The notes beneath the pieces are model-generated. The model did not search any database. It was not told where the DNA came from and saw nothing but the letters and a program-made list of their open reading frames with translations. This document shows positions 43,693-53,693 of a DNA stretch of 64,000 bases, in pieces (within the stretch, counting starts at the first letter, position 1; each line of letters opens with the position of its first letter). The stretch comes from Phymatolithon calcareum (taxonomy: Eukaryota > Rhodophyta > Florideophyceae > Hapalidiales). The position numbers and the translations under genes were made by a program. Location of the stretch: assembly GCA_977006965.1 (NCBI GenBank), contig OZ345366.1, forward strand, positions 2,604,001-2,668,000, read 5' to 3'.

Positions 43693-44238
43693 CAGACCCG
43701 GGAAGTCGCTAAACTCGCCCATGGCGCCATCGGCGCAGAAACGACTCGGGACGTCGCAAACTCCTCCACGCAGATCGGCGGGCAGGCCGAGTGAGAGTAA
43801 GTCCCAAAGAGATTCACGGCAAGGACGACCGAGGATGTCGCTAAACTCGCCCAAGGCGCTCCGGCGCAGACAAGACTGGGGACGTCAGTAACCCCCTCGC
43901 GTGGATCGCCGCGTGGCACGACAGACCCGGGAAGTCGCTAAACTCGCCCATGGCGCCATCGGCGCAGAAACGACTCGGGACGTCGCAAACTCCCATGTGC
44001 GTACCGTCGCTCGTCAAGAGACGGTATACTCTGCGTGGCAATAGAAGCGATATGATTTTCCCCCTCGAGATCTCTTCTGTGAGACCGGAGTTAGGTTTTG
44101 GAGTTTTGCTGACTATGTCACTTTTAGCGAAATGGAGCTTTTGGGTTCCGATTGAGTCCTAGTGTCTCGCCAGAAGTGTTGCCCCAAGCGTCAGCAGATG
44201 CATTGGTAACACTATAATAAAATTTCCTCTTCTTCTTC
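43693..44238 (+). mobile_element. SINE-1 full copy, 546 bp, in LINE-A
   Basis: Exact 14-bp TSD tatacagcttcgaa at 43679-43692 and 44239-44252. The GC-rich head has three related modules, each starting near gtcgctaaactcgccca (about 43704, 43832 and 43932) with a palindromic GGCGCCATCGGCGC patch. Then come a unique middle (ttttccccctcgagatctct), the body with gctgactatgtca and ggttccgattgagtcc, and the 3' hairpin gttgccccaagc...gttggtaac with tataataaaatttcc and cttcttctt tail. No tRNA A/B box pair is evident. It interrupts the LINE frame after AVYSFEQ. Confidence 0.9.
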
Positions 44239-44546
44239 TATACAGCTTCGAAGTCCACATCAAGCAAGTCGTTTCGCTCGGAACGAAGCGGCTCGAGCGG
44301 CTAGCGGATGTTTGAAATCTACGACAATTGACAAGCTCCGGTCACTGACCGGGATGCGTAGCCTGCGAGTTATTGCAGAGATCCAAGCTACTCTTGTCAT
44401 GGACAAAGCACTTCGACTTCCGCAGGACACTCCTGTGGCTCGCACAACCCAGACAATTGTGCTGAACTCTAGAAGCAACATAGGGTCGTAGAGGGACTCG
44501 AGCACCTACCATCTGGCAGAGAAATGGATCCTTGCGCTCCCACGCA

Positions 44547-45347
44547 ATGGGATCCAACCACCAATTCAGAAGGACAGCTCCAGTAGCAGGTTTTCAACCT
44601 TCACGACTCCTGTTTCGGCGAAGGAGGATCTACCGCGACAGAAGCTTTTCTTTTAGGGCGAAATGCAGCACAACCAGCCGATGTCAAATATGGACTGACG
44701 GAAGTGTCGGAAAAATACCACATGAATTTGTCTGCGACCTGGAGCATGGAGAACGAGTCTCCGTGAAATGGGATGAAGGTTGGCATACTGCGACGTTGAG
44801 CAAATTCAGCTCCTCTCAGTACCAGAACCACGAAGCAGCGAAACGTTTTGAGTCTCGATTCGGCAGACGCCCGGACGTCCTCTTGGCCTACGACGACGGA
44901 GACAAGCATGCCTACTCAACGACCCCGACTACCTCGAAACAACGCGTTATCGTGTGCGACGAAGATGGTGACACACTCGACATGTATCGTACCATCCCAT
45001 TCCAAGTCGTCGGAGCTGGGATTCTGATTTTGCGCGGCGAAGAAACTGTTATGGAAGAAGCGCTGGCCGTTGGGGCTGTTGGCTCTTCATTTGACGCGGA
45101 GGCACTTGCCGCCGTACATGCCTTCCAAGCAACGGCAACCCTACAACTTTCCCGCGGCAGCACTATCAGATGGTTCACTGGTAGCCGTAGCTGCATAGAC
45201 GCGCTCAACGGTCAACCGCAGATGTTTGGTGACATGGTCCGGAATCTATGGAACCTTATGGAACGGTTATTTTCACTCGAGATTCAGATAGAGTGTGTTT
45301 GGATACCGAGTCACTGCGGCGTCGCGAAGAATGAGGCTGCTGATTAA
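44547..45347 (+). pseudogene. LINE-A RNase H domain with inserted Tudor/agenet-like segment
   Basis: Open frame ending at a TAA after NEAAD; residues are numbered from the upstream codon at 44532. The RNase H parts are IWTDGSV (Asp56), FDAEALA (Glu190), FTGSRSCIDAL (the third Asp is Gly217) and WIPSHCGVAKNEAAD (Asp271). Between Asp56 and Glu190 lie 133 residues, where typical enzymes have about 40. The extra stretch (about 62-155) contains GERVSVKWDEGWHTATL and LLAYDDGDKHAY. These resemble the strand-turn-strand pattern of Tudor/agenet modules (V.VKW..GW..A... and Y.DGD). The frame is open throughout, but Gly217 argues that this copy is dead. Confidence 0.7.
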
Positions 45348-45835
45348 CTTGAGCGGCGGGGAATTTCGGAATCGAGTCTGGCGCTGCACCAAGCGATACC
45401 TCTCACTTTGGAAGCGGCACGATCCATCATCAAGCCGCCCCGTAGAAGAAAACCAGTGACCCTTCCTACGCTTCCGAAAGATCTGCACATCTCGCAGAGA
45501 CGTGCAGATGTGGTACTGCACCAGCTCATAGTGAACTACAGTCCTATTGTGGCAAGCTTTCACCATGGTCAGAGCGAGAATGAACCGCTTCTCTGCGACC
45601 CAGTATGCAGGATGTGCCCGTATGGCGTCAAGGAGACAGTGGAGCGCCTCATCCAACACTGTTCTGGGAGGTCTGCCTCTCGACGACAATTCATCGGAAG
45701 AGTGCGAGAAAAAACGGTAGAAAATCTTTGCAGGAAGAGACCCATAGAGATACTCCAATATTTGAACAATGAGAACTTACTCTAGGGTTAGTTCTGGCGT
45801 TAATTAACGCATTCTGCATTAAAGAAAGAAAGAAA
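45348..45835 (+). pseudogene. LINE-A C-terminal zinc-finger region and 3' end
   Basis: After a stop the same sense continues in 45408-45785: LEAARSIIK, LPTLPKDLHISQRRAD and CDPVCRMCPYGVKETVERLIQHC. LINE ORF2 proteins often end with a C-x2-C...H-x4-C knuckle; here the His is Arg. The 3' end gives ctctagggttagttctggcgttaattaacgc then ttaaagaaagaaagaaa. Confidence 0.7.
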
Positions 45836-45852
45836 TGTACCTCATAAATGTA

Positions 45853-47001
45853 TCACAATACCAACGAGTCGTGCTTCAGCTTCCAGCCTTGGAGAAATAT
45901 ATCAGCTTCGGATATTCTCGTAGGTAGCTGGTTGCACTCGGTGCTATGTTCGGGAATGTGGACCAGAAGAGAAACATGATGAAAGGTTATTCCCAGATGA
46001 CAAATTGACGCGATTGTCAAAATGAATTCCAGCTCTGAGCACTGCTTTGAAGGACTGTTGCAGCAGAATGGTATGCACTTTGTGGAGCGTGGAAGTACTG
46101 CAGGGTAAGTGTATCCTAAGTGTACCGTGTCAGTAAGGATGTGCAGTAGCTCGAGAGCAGTTTCCGGAAACTGAAAGATGGAAGCTATCTTACGTGCAGG
46201 GAGAAGTTCTGTGTATGCTGGACGTGTGCCCTCAAGTTCGCACTTGATCCGGCGATGGAAAAGTTCTCCATAAAGCACTTCATTATTGGCCGCAGCTGAG
46301 GGCATCAATTTTCAACTCCGTAGGAATGATCGTTGAAAGGATGCGATGACTAGTTCCTAGCCCAAGACAGAGGTATAGACGATATGTTTCAGCACGTCAT
46401 GAAATAAAACATACGCACGAATTTGCAAACGGCTTCCATCGGTTGCGAATCTGTCGGTGATGAAGAGTGCCAAGCATTTCCAATGGCGTGATGGGGCACA
46501 ACCGGAAAAATTCACTTGGATCAACCTGCGCATGTAGAATGACTCGCACTCACTGGAATAGGTGCGATGACAGCGCCTGTTCCAGTTGCGACAAATGTAC
46601 AGCGCGGATATTCCGCCTACGTGCTGTCTTGCACATAAATATGCAGCCTTCGTCGTGCCCAAGTCGCCCTTAAAGTGAAGTCACGAAGGGTCGGACCTGC
46701 CGCAAAGCGCGAATGGTCCGCATCACAGCCACAGACAGGACGGAGATTGAGTGTGTTGTGGAAGCTGCGCGTGCAGACGAGTGAGGCTGGCGCGGAATCC
46801 GATGTTCCTCTGGGAGCTATCAAATGAGATGCATCTCCCGAGCAGTGCATAGAGTACTGGAGAAAAGGTACGAAACGACAGCTGCAGTCGTTTTCTTTGG
46901 TGCGTCATCCCCTTTGAAAGAAAATTCTTCGTGCGGCGGAGGCGCTGTACTACTGTATTGTAATTATTTTTTTCCCTGCCGTGCAGCAAACGAGACTGCA
47001 T
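45853..47001 (-). pseudogene. decayed retroelement RT/RNase H remnant (low confidence)
   Basis: Minus-strand frames 46723-47001 (ALLGRCISFDSSQRNIGFRASL), 46617-46850, 46357-46662 and 45853-46308 follow each other. The last reads LTIASICHLGITFHHVSLLVHIPEHSTECNQLPTRIS, where HIPE...LPTRIS is reminiscent of the HVPG..N..AD.LSR end of RNase H in DIRS or LTR-type elements. The first resembles the RT thumb (LLGK..F......FLR.L). Both are weak. No termini seen. Confidence 0.3.
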
Positions 47002-47275
47002 TTTTTAGTCCTGCACTGTACTGTACTTTTGAAGGCCACATCATGTGGATACTGTACAGTATCTCCATCCACTCGGCGACTCCGTAGGTTTACTATTGCT
47101 TCTGAAAGACCAGCAAGCGTCCAAGTTTGCTCCGACAGTACAGTAGAAGCATCGGCCGTGGGCCGTTTAGCTCTCAACGTCTCAGGACCGCTAACGCTTA
47201 TGTGCAAGTCCGCAAACAAGTTGTATCACTGGACTGTAAGGTTACTGTACAATACTGTACTGTACCAGTGTGGAC
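46940..47275. repeat. cluster of TACTGTAC-type motifs
   Basis: The strings gtactactgta, cactgtactgtac, gatactgtacagtatc (a perfect 16-bp palindrome at 47048-47063), cagtacagtag, gttactgtac and atactgtactgtacc all fall within 330 bases. A further tactgtacagta palindrome occurs at 48147-48158, about 90 bases before the membrane-protein ATG. Confidence 0.55.
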
Positions 47276-47623
47276 GCAATTCTTCAAAATACTTCTCGGT
47301 CTATTTCCGTGGTTTGGGCATGGCATTTACAAGAGTACTGCATCATAGAACGTGTTAGATTTCAGAGTGAGGAAGAACCTGCGCTCGCTCCAACCATACT
47401 GTTTCATGTGGGAGCAGGCAACAAAGACATCGCCTTGTGCGCAGTGCATTGGGTGCAGCTCGGCAGGCCCGAAGGGTCTTAGTACCCCATTGCAGCCAGT
47501 CCGCTCTCTTTTCGTTTGCGTGCTCCGTGCATGTCATATCCCTGATTGTTTTTTCCACTAAGTCTTACAGGAAAAAAGCATGATATTTGTCGAAAGATTA
47601 GTTTTCCTAAAATATTTTACATG

Positions 47624-47676
47624 CCCCACGTGGCACCCAAAGCGCAGCCTGTGGAACATCATTCTGCCACGTGGGG
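47624..47676. promoter_or_regulatory. paired inverted CCCCACGTGG sites
   Basis: ccccacgtggca (47624-47635) and tgccacgtgggg (47665-47676) form a perfect 12-bp inverted repeat with a 29-base loop. Each arm contains the palindromic CACGTG core (E-box/G-box) bound by bHLH or bZIP proteins in many eukaryotes. They lie 570-620 bases upstream of the membrane-protein start. The role is inferred only. Confidence 0.4.
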
Positions 47677-48246
47677 ATGAAAATTTAGCAAATACTGTAA
47701 ATTTTTCGCGACGGGACGGAATATATCGATCTACAACGATAACCGATATCGGACATGGCGCCACATGATTGGCCAATCACTGCATCGATCCACAATGAGA
47801 TCGTTGTAATGCGGACCGCGGCCCGTCCACACCCTTGCAATTGAGCAATGCCTCGAAAGTTTCCAACGGATCGCACGTCATGCAATTCAATATGTCATTC
47901 TTCAGAAAATATCCACAATTCAACCGTAACAATGGAGGAGCCGTGCGGAACTGGTCCGCCTCTTACTCGCTTTCATAATTGTCTCCCATTCGGCGAATGA
48001 CAAAGCCCCGAAGGACCATCAAATTACAGCGTGGCAGAGGCAGCACGTGTCATCACCTGCGTCTCATCCGCGTCCCCCGTATGAGCAACATGGGCCAAAT
48101 CAAGCGGCTTTCCCGCCTATGCCGCGACCCGCCCGCTTGGCAGCACTACTGTACAGTACATTTGCAAGCAGCCACACTAAAGCTCATGGTGCGAGAGGAG
48201 ATGCTCGCTGTCCCCGCACGGTTCCCTCCCGTCACTGCGCGGCGGA

Positions 48247-49221
48247 ATGCTGCCATCCCGCAGGCCCATTCGCCTCGCGCATCCGTCATTATTCTTCCTC
48301 GGCCTCCTATTTGTGCCTGTCATTCTTGCGCTTCCGCTTTCCGTTCTCCCGCGTCCCGTGCTTCGACAAGAACAAATTGCTACCATCCTGCCAAACGCGA
48401 CTGTGTCTCCAACACCGCATGAGCGACTCGTCAATCTGTCGGCGAACGGAGAGGCCAACTTGACTGCGACTGGGAACGGAACTGAGAGAAACAAAACTGC
48501 CGTCACGCCCGCCGCCTCTCCGATAGGTAACAGTACGCCCGCTGCATTTCCAGCCGATTCGTCGACCGGAAGGCGTATGCCAAGCACCGAAGAGATTCTC
48601 CGATCGGGCGGCTTTGGCCCGAATTTTCCAGATGCCTCCAAATCAAACCTCACCTTGGCACAATGCAACATGTTTCACGACCGAGTCCACAGACCAAACT
48701 TCTCCCGCAGCTCGGTATACAAAGCGCTGGCCGCTCTGATGTACTTTGTCTCTTTGGCAGCAATACTTTTCACCCTAGTGCTGGTTCTTCGAGTGCGTTG
48801 TCACTCCGCTCCGCGCTCAACTATTTTTCGCGCCTCCATCGTTTTCGCCTCTCTACTCGTGTTCGCTCCGTCGATGCTGCTTGTTGTGCGTCACTTTCTG
48901 CTCCCGCTTGACTTGTATGTTGACCTCAAGCTGAAGTCTAGCAACGCGGGTCACGATGTCGCAAAATGTAAGGAATTGATTCCGGGCTCTAAATGGCCTG
49001 AAAAACCGCTCAATGGTTTTGCATACTACGGTACACCGACGCTAAGAGGGGGCGGATTCTGGGCGCTTATTGGGATCTCGTATGCATTCAGTCTCGGACT
49101 AGCGATTGTGGTGGTGCTTATGTGCCTAGACGATTTGCCGAGGGGAGATGATTGGAAAAGTCGAAAGCCAGCCTTCGAGTGTGATTGCGATGGAAATGCG
49201 TCGTTTTGTCCCCATCGCTAG
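48247..49221 (+). CDS. four-span membrane protein with glycosylated loop
   Basis: 324 residues from ATG to TAG, intact. A basic N-terminus (MLPSRRPIRLAH) is followed by TM1 at about 14-36. Then comes a Ser/Thr/Pro-rich loop with eight N-x-S/T sequons (Asn 50, 63, 71, 77, 82, 95, 134 and 151), TM2 160-183 and a short basic loop. TM3 194-219, a loop with Cys241 and TM4 269-294 follow, then an acidic, Cys-containing tail (ECDCDGNASFC). The positive-inside rule puts both ends in the cytosol and the glycan loop outside. The layout recalls tetraspan Sur7/claudin-like proteins, but no family motif is certain. Higher GC, intact frame and aataaa about 115 bases past the stop support a real host gene. 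Confidence 0.7.
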   Translation: MLPSRRPIRLAHPSLFFLGLLFVPVILALPLSVLPRPVLRQEQIATILPNATVSPTPHERLVNLSANGEANLTATGNGTERNKTAVTPAASPIGNSTPAAFPADSSTGRRMPSTEEILRSGGFGPNFPDASKSNLTLAQCNMFHDRVHRPNFSRSSVYKALAALMYFVSLAAILFTLVLVLRVRCHSAPRSTIFRASIVFASLLVFAPSMLLVVRHFLLPLDLYVDLKLKSSNAGHDVAKCKELIPGSKWPEKPLNGFAYYGTPTLRGGGFWALIGISYAFSLGLAIVVVLMCLDDLPRGDDWKSRKPAFECDCDGNASFCPHR

Positions 49222-50017
49222 AACGCATTTTTCTGCGACGAGTCTATGGAGCTAGAGGATGTGAGACGTGTGATGAAGTGTCCGTATCTGAGACGCCGCG
49301 CACAGAAGGATATTGTAATATACTTATTATTAAAGTCTAAATAAACAAGAAACAGAAAACGAATCGTATATAACGGGTGATTCTTCAGGCGACGAACGAA
49401 ACCCGGCTGAGGTACGGAACGAAACAGAACGAAACGGGACGGTTTAGCGCGGGCGAGCGAAAGCGCGAGGCGGAAAAGAGAGAACGAAGCGTGCCTCATT
49501 GCGCCGAAAAATCCGGCTCGTCGACACCCGGCTGAAATCGAAAAACGAATAAAAAATTGGACAATGTGCTCTTTCACCTGGCAGGCTCAAGAATATTTGA
49601 CGAGGCCTGCCGAGAGTGTCATGCATGTCGCAGCCAAGAAGAGGAAGAAAAGTATCTAATGGTTACTGTATTAACATTAGATAATATTCTTATTGTCGCC
49701 ATATGCACACGCTTAGGTCGAGCAGTATAAGCATTCATAAATGCTGTATATGTATGTGCAGACTGTTCGTCAGGCGCAAGGTCCACACATTATATGAAGT
49801 CTGTGCGGTACGGAAACGCCCGCTACGTAAGAGAGCGATCGAGGTCCTACCGTGTCGCACCTCTGAACCCATAAAGTTAATGTACTTTTCAAAAAACATC
49901 CACAAAACTTGCCACTAGGGATTCTTGGACCATTACACCCACATGTTTGAAATATCCGACGCAGACATTGTCTTGATCTCGAACAGTTGACACAAGCATG
50001 TGACACAAATGAACAAG
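49222..50017. other. no gene; purine-rich GAACGAAAC run
   Basis: Follows the membrane gene (aataaac near 49338). Between 49390 and 49450 GAACGAAA(C/G) recurs several times, giving a purine-rich strand. Short frames only. Confidence 0.35.
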
Positions 50018-50207
50018 CAATGACGCCTCGCTAGCCAGGGTCGTCCACGACGAACTATAGATAGGATTTTCTCAGATCCTATTTTTCCGTCCGCCTATCT
50101 GGCGGTACGTTTTCTTGAGCTACACAACGGTAGGTAGCAGCTGAGGAAGGCTTGCCCATATCTGCGGAAGTCGGAGGGACTTTTAAATAAACTTGGATTA
50201 AAACAAT
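50018..50207 (+). repeat. 3' end of the composite retroposon family
   Basis: Matches 62671-62867: tgacg.ctcgct, gggtcgtc.acg, gatcctaa/gatccta, cgcc..tctggcggt.cgttttctt, agctacaca and tagcaactgaggaag (agctgaggaagg here). It ends in gcccatatct and cttttaaataaact. It is a 5'-truncated second copy of the family, about 190 bases. Confidence 0.75.
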
Positions 50208-50393
50208 TGCCCAAAGCGCCGGTTGATACGTCGACAACTTCTAAATAAAAGCTCTTCTAGACGCGTGGCGACAGGCCAGGATGGCCTGTGTGTTGGATGG
50301 GAGCCAAAAGGAAAACACTGGTTCCCGTAGATGGTGGTTTGATTCCCCATTTGGGTGCGCTCAATGCTCACCGGTCCGCATTGGGGGTGCGGA

Positions 50394-50480
50394 GAAGAAG
50401 AGGTATTAATTTTTGTACGAAAAAGTTACAAGAGCGTCTGCAAAGATTTGAGAACACCATTCTAATTGTCTGAGAAGCGA
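50394..50480 (-). repeat. SINE-1-related 3' end
   Basis: gaagaagaggtattaattttt, gttacaagagcgtctgcaaag and gagaacacc follow the order of the SINE-1 tail read in reverse. Just upstream, ggtggtttgattcccc (near 50333) looks like a tRNA B box; no paired A box was certain. Confidence 0.4.
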
Positions 50481-51483
50481 CTGTCTCAAGTGAGAAGTTA
50501 CTTTGTGGGGCACGGCGCGATCATCTAGTTGCTACGTATGCACCAGAAGAGAACCTTGAGGGAGGAAATATTCCACCGAACCATCATCATGACGGTTCGT
50601 TCGCATGTGACATCATGTCAGGAGGATATCGTGAGGACTGAACGAAACGAAAGCCCGTCATCCTTAGTCCAAGGGTGCAGGGTGCTTGGCTACCTGTAAC
50701 ATGGCTAGACCCTCATTAAACACTCTCATTATGAAATCACTCTTGGGGCGCTTTGCAACGCGGAAAATTTCGAGAGAAATCTCACCCTGCCCGCTATGAA
50801 CCGGACTCCGGAGAAATGTTAAGAACGGAAAAGGCATTAGACTCCATACTACTCTACAGTGTTAAATAACGACGAGTCCCTGAGCTAGGGACCAGGCGAA
50901 ATACTAGAATGAACAAGTTTATGAAGAGCTCCCGTACAGTCTTAAGAGTGTTAATGAGGGCTTTCAAATAAACAACTAAACAGTTACAAAAAACCCTGCC
51001 TCTAATTAGAGTACATCCCACTGTGAAAAACGGACTGACATTCAATAACCTTCTTGTTCTTGTTCCAGGAAATTTACAATTGTGCGTGGAGAATGGTTGG
51101 AAAGGCATCATCATGACGGGCGAGCGGTCTCCAGCCTCGAGAGCGACGAAAAATCTTATCTGATGCTAACTCCCAACAACCGCACGTGATTCGTTGCCCA
51201 TTGAATCTATTCTATTCAGCACAGAAGATATGTTTAAATTCACAAGTCCATAGCATTGCCGCTCATGCATACATGCAACATTTTTATGGGAACCACTGAG
51301 ATTGATTCCGCGGAAATGAAGGTGTCGGCAAAGCCTCGCGTGCTGTTCTTCTCCGATGTTAAACTGTCCGCAAATTCAGTGAATGGACTCGAGGGAAGTC
51401 TTGGCACAAGAACAACGGGATCACGACAAGAAGAATCAATATTTTGTGGACAAGGTTTCCCTTTAGTCGTTGTTTCCGATGAG
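50481..51483. other. no gene; one retroposon-like 3' end
   Basis: Short ORFs only (51256-51567, 50854-51114). At 50925-50977 agctcccgtacagtcttaagagtgttaatgag then ggctttcaaataaac repeats the hairpin plus tail layout of 6300-6391. Confidence 0.4.
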
Positions 51484-51491
51484 GTCACCTT

Positions 51492-51794
51492 TGTTTGTTT
51501 GTTTGTTTATTGCAGGTTATTCGAATTACACAAAGTGTACATTTTTCAACATCTAGGGGTCCTCTAAATGCTCCTGATATGGATCCATTCCTGGTACTCG
51601 CGTATCTGCTTCGCGATAGTACTGCTGCATACCACTCCACGGCGACATCCGTATGCCCTTTCCGGAACGTTAATTCAATTCTTGCTTGTGACAGGACTCG
51701 AACCGGCGACCTCAACATTCCTGCCCGTATCATACCGAAATATGCGCACAGGTGCGCGGAGGCAGTTTTACCACTATACCACAGGTGGAAGACG
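51492..51794 (-). mobile_element. tRNA-derived SINE, 303 bp
   Basis: On the minus strand it begins with a tRNA-like head: A box tggtatagtgg (51772-51782), an anticodon-type stem ctgcc/ggcag enclosing an unusually long loop (about 35 nt) and B box ggttcgagtcc (51694-51704). A tRNA-unrelated body follows, with an aataaacaaacaaacaaac tail. gtcacctt flanks both ends (51484-51491 and 51795-51802). The acceptor stem does not pair, so it is not a working tRNA. Confidence 0.7.
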
Positions 51795-51963
51795 TCACCT
51801 TGGACGTCTCGTCGGCAGATCTTTCGCTGAAGAAGGAATTTCAGACTGCAACATGGTTGAATGCATCAAAAGAGGTGTTCTCGAAGATTTCTTTGCAGTA
51901 ACGATGACTCGTTTTCTTTCTTCACAAATTTAACATGCTCAAAACTTTGAACCAAGGACTGCC

Positions 51964-52871
51964 CAGGGATCGGAACAATGCCATTGCAAGCGATTGGAGA
52001 AAAAGATACAATACCCAATACCCAATGCGGAGGGCGTCTCACACGGCGATGCAATGCGAATTCCAATACTGGTAGTCGTAGAAATCCTAATTGCAATGAT
52101 CTCGGGCGATGAATATCGTTTAATGGTCATGTAAAGCACAAAACACTACAACAGAAACAGCCACACATTCACGACAATACAAAGCCCAACTACAAGATAC
52201 AAAGCACTCCCATTAGACACTATACGACATTTCTACGTTAATTTCATGGTCTCTCATGCGCGCTTTCGCATTTTCCGAACGATTCCCGGTGATAGCTTTG
52301 CATAGCAGCTCCGCGTCCCAAAAGCGGTTGTTAACTTTCAAGAATACTAGCGCTTCGAACAGTTGAGGAGTCATCCTCCGTCTGTTCTCGGTTAGAACGT
52401 ATTTCGCAATACTCCAGAGGCGCTCTACCTCTGCAACCGAACCCATGACAAAATCACAGTTGACATAGTCTTCCTCCCGTCCTCCCGTTTTACGGCGCTT
52501 AGCAAGACGCTGTACCATGGACGGGGTCTCTGTCGACATGTCTTCTTCCACACGAGTAACAATTTCGTTAATCGACTTAGCTTTCAGAGTTGACACTGCG
52601 TCCCTTTCTTCTTCGGAAAGATCATTGGAGCGACCTCGTTGAAAGGATGCCTTACATGTACTGTTGCCGGGATGTCGACGATTCGTGGTCAGCTGGCGCA
52701 CGACTGGTACGTAGTTAGGGTACCTAAATTAGTGTAGCCACTTCAGCAATCGGTATTGAAATCACCAAAGATGGCGCAATGGAACTTGCAATGCTCCAGA
52801 ATGACCCAGTCTTCGATTTCTATTGAGGATTGCAATTCATTGCAATGTAAATCCATTTTAACCGACTCCTG
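51964..52871 (-). mobile_element. hAT-A copy, 908 bp (inversion breakpoint, left)
   Basis: Ends cagggatcgg and ccgactcctg; the same length as and nearly identical to the copy at 57671-58578, in opposite orientation. Left flank ggactgcc and right flank catcagct do not match each other. The right flank catcagct is instead the reverse complement of the outer flank of the other copy. It retains an open C-terminal transposase frame. Confidence 0.85.
52213..52701 (-). pseudogene. hAT-A transposase C-terminal ORF
   Basis: 162 codons, but the first ATG is codon 55, so it is the surviving end of a longer ORF. NCDFVMGSVAEVERLWSIAKYVLTENRRRMTPQLFEALVFLKVN is summarised by FVMGSVAEVERLW and EALVFLKVN, the hAT C-terminal dimerisation motif. 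It differs from the copy at 57841 by one residue (Ser for Tyr at 19). The RNase H-like core is absent from the 908-bp element. Confidence 0.7.
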
Positions 52872-53267
52872 CATCAGCTGGAGACGAGACAGAAACGTGG
52901 CGTATCATCGACCGAGGAGTACCTCAAGGTTCCCCGCTTAGTCATGCCTATACAATATATTCACGGACACATTCGCAGAAGCCGTCTGCAAGACAGACGG
53001 AAACGTCTGAGACAGCCCAGTGCAATTGTTCGCAGATGATGTTCAGCTTCAAGCGAAGAGAGGACGAGGAATGCAGAAACTTCTTGATATAGCGACCATT
53101 TGGGCAAGCGAAAATGGCATGAAAAGGAACGCAAAACCAGGGAAAATCGAAGTTCGTAAGTACAAAGGGCTTCAGAAGCACAATTTTTACTTGGGGGGAC
53201 GAGACCTATATATCGAGCCTGGAGATTCTCGAATCTTGGGGTAAGCATGAATAACAAGGGTGTTACG
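52872..53267 (+). pseudogene. LINE-B reverse transcriptase, central part
   Basis: Begins at the hAT-A junction with AGDETETW and RGVPQGSPLS (palm motif), then a 1-nt frameshift, one TGA, and QLFADDVQLQ with both catalytic aspartates, followed by ENGMKRN and a typical KIEV strand. The fingers and motif A are missing here; they continue in phase from the fragment at 58587-58830. Confidence 0.75.
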
Positions 53268-53283
53268 GATGACACGGCCATAG

Positions 53284-53693
53284 AAGAAGAAGAAGTGGAG
53301 ATTTTTATTATAGTGTTACCAACGCATCTGCAGACGCTTGGGGCAACACTTCTGATGAGCCACGAGGACTCAACTCAGAGCCCAGAGGCTCCATTTCGCA
53401 TAAAAACGGCTATAGTCAGCAAAATTAGAAAACCTACCTCTGATCTCCACGGAGAGATCTCGAGGGGGAAAATCATTTCACTTCAATGGCCACGCAGAGC
53501 ATCGTTTTTCTTGCGTGCGCCGGAACGCGATGGGCGAGTTTACCGACATCCCGGGTCCGCGTTCCGCGCCGATCTTCAGGACTTACTCTCGCTCGGCCTG
53601 CCCGCCGATCCGCGCGGGGGGGGGGGGTTACTGACGTCCCCAGTCTTGCGTGCGCCGGAGCGCGATGGGCGAGTTTACCGACGTCCCGGGTCT
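53284..53693 (-). mobile_element. SINE-1 full copy, 410 bp, in LINE-B
   Basis: Exact 16-bp TSD gatgacacggccatag at 53268-53283 and 53694-53709. Same parts as the 43693 copy, with a shorter head (two clear modules) and a G12 tract at about 53617-53628. The (GAA)n tail lies at the left. Confidence 0.9.

Larger units (their letters stand above)
41456..45835 (+). mobile_element. LINE-A, fullest copy, dead
   Basis: In order it has an endonuclease piece that is inverted (41456-41839, minus) and then the endonuclease end FSDHRPILV on plus (about 41937). Reverse transcriptase (about 42640-43690) follows, then a SINE-1 insertion, then RNase H (44547-45347) with an inserted domain. A C-terminal CCHC-type region (45408-45785) and a 3' end ttctggcgttaa...aaagaaagaaag come last. 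EN-RT-RNase H order places it among RNase H-bearing LINEs (I/R1/LOA/Tad-like groups; clade not decided). Stops, frameshifts and lost catalytic residues show it is inactive. Confidence 0.85.

Noticed and set aside
44910-45208. 98-codon minus-strand frame opposite RNase H
   Set aside because: Pure shadow of the LINE-A frame, rich in Ala and Ser as expected for antisense.
51685-51790. Functional tRNA gene
   Set aside because: A and B boxes and the anticodon stem are present, but the acceptor stem does not pair and a SINE body and tail follow.
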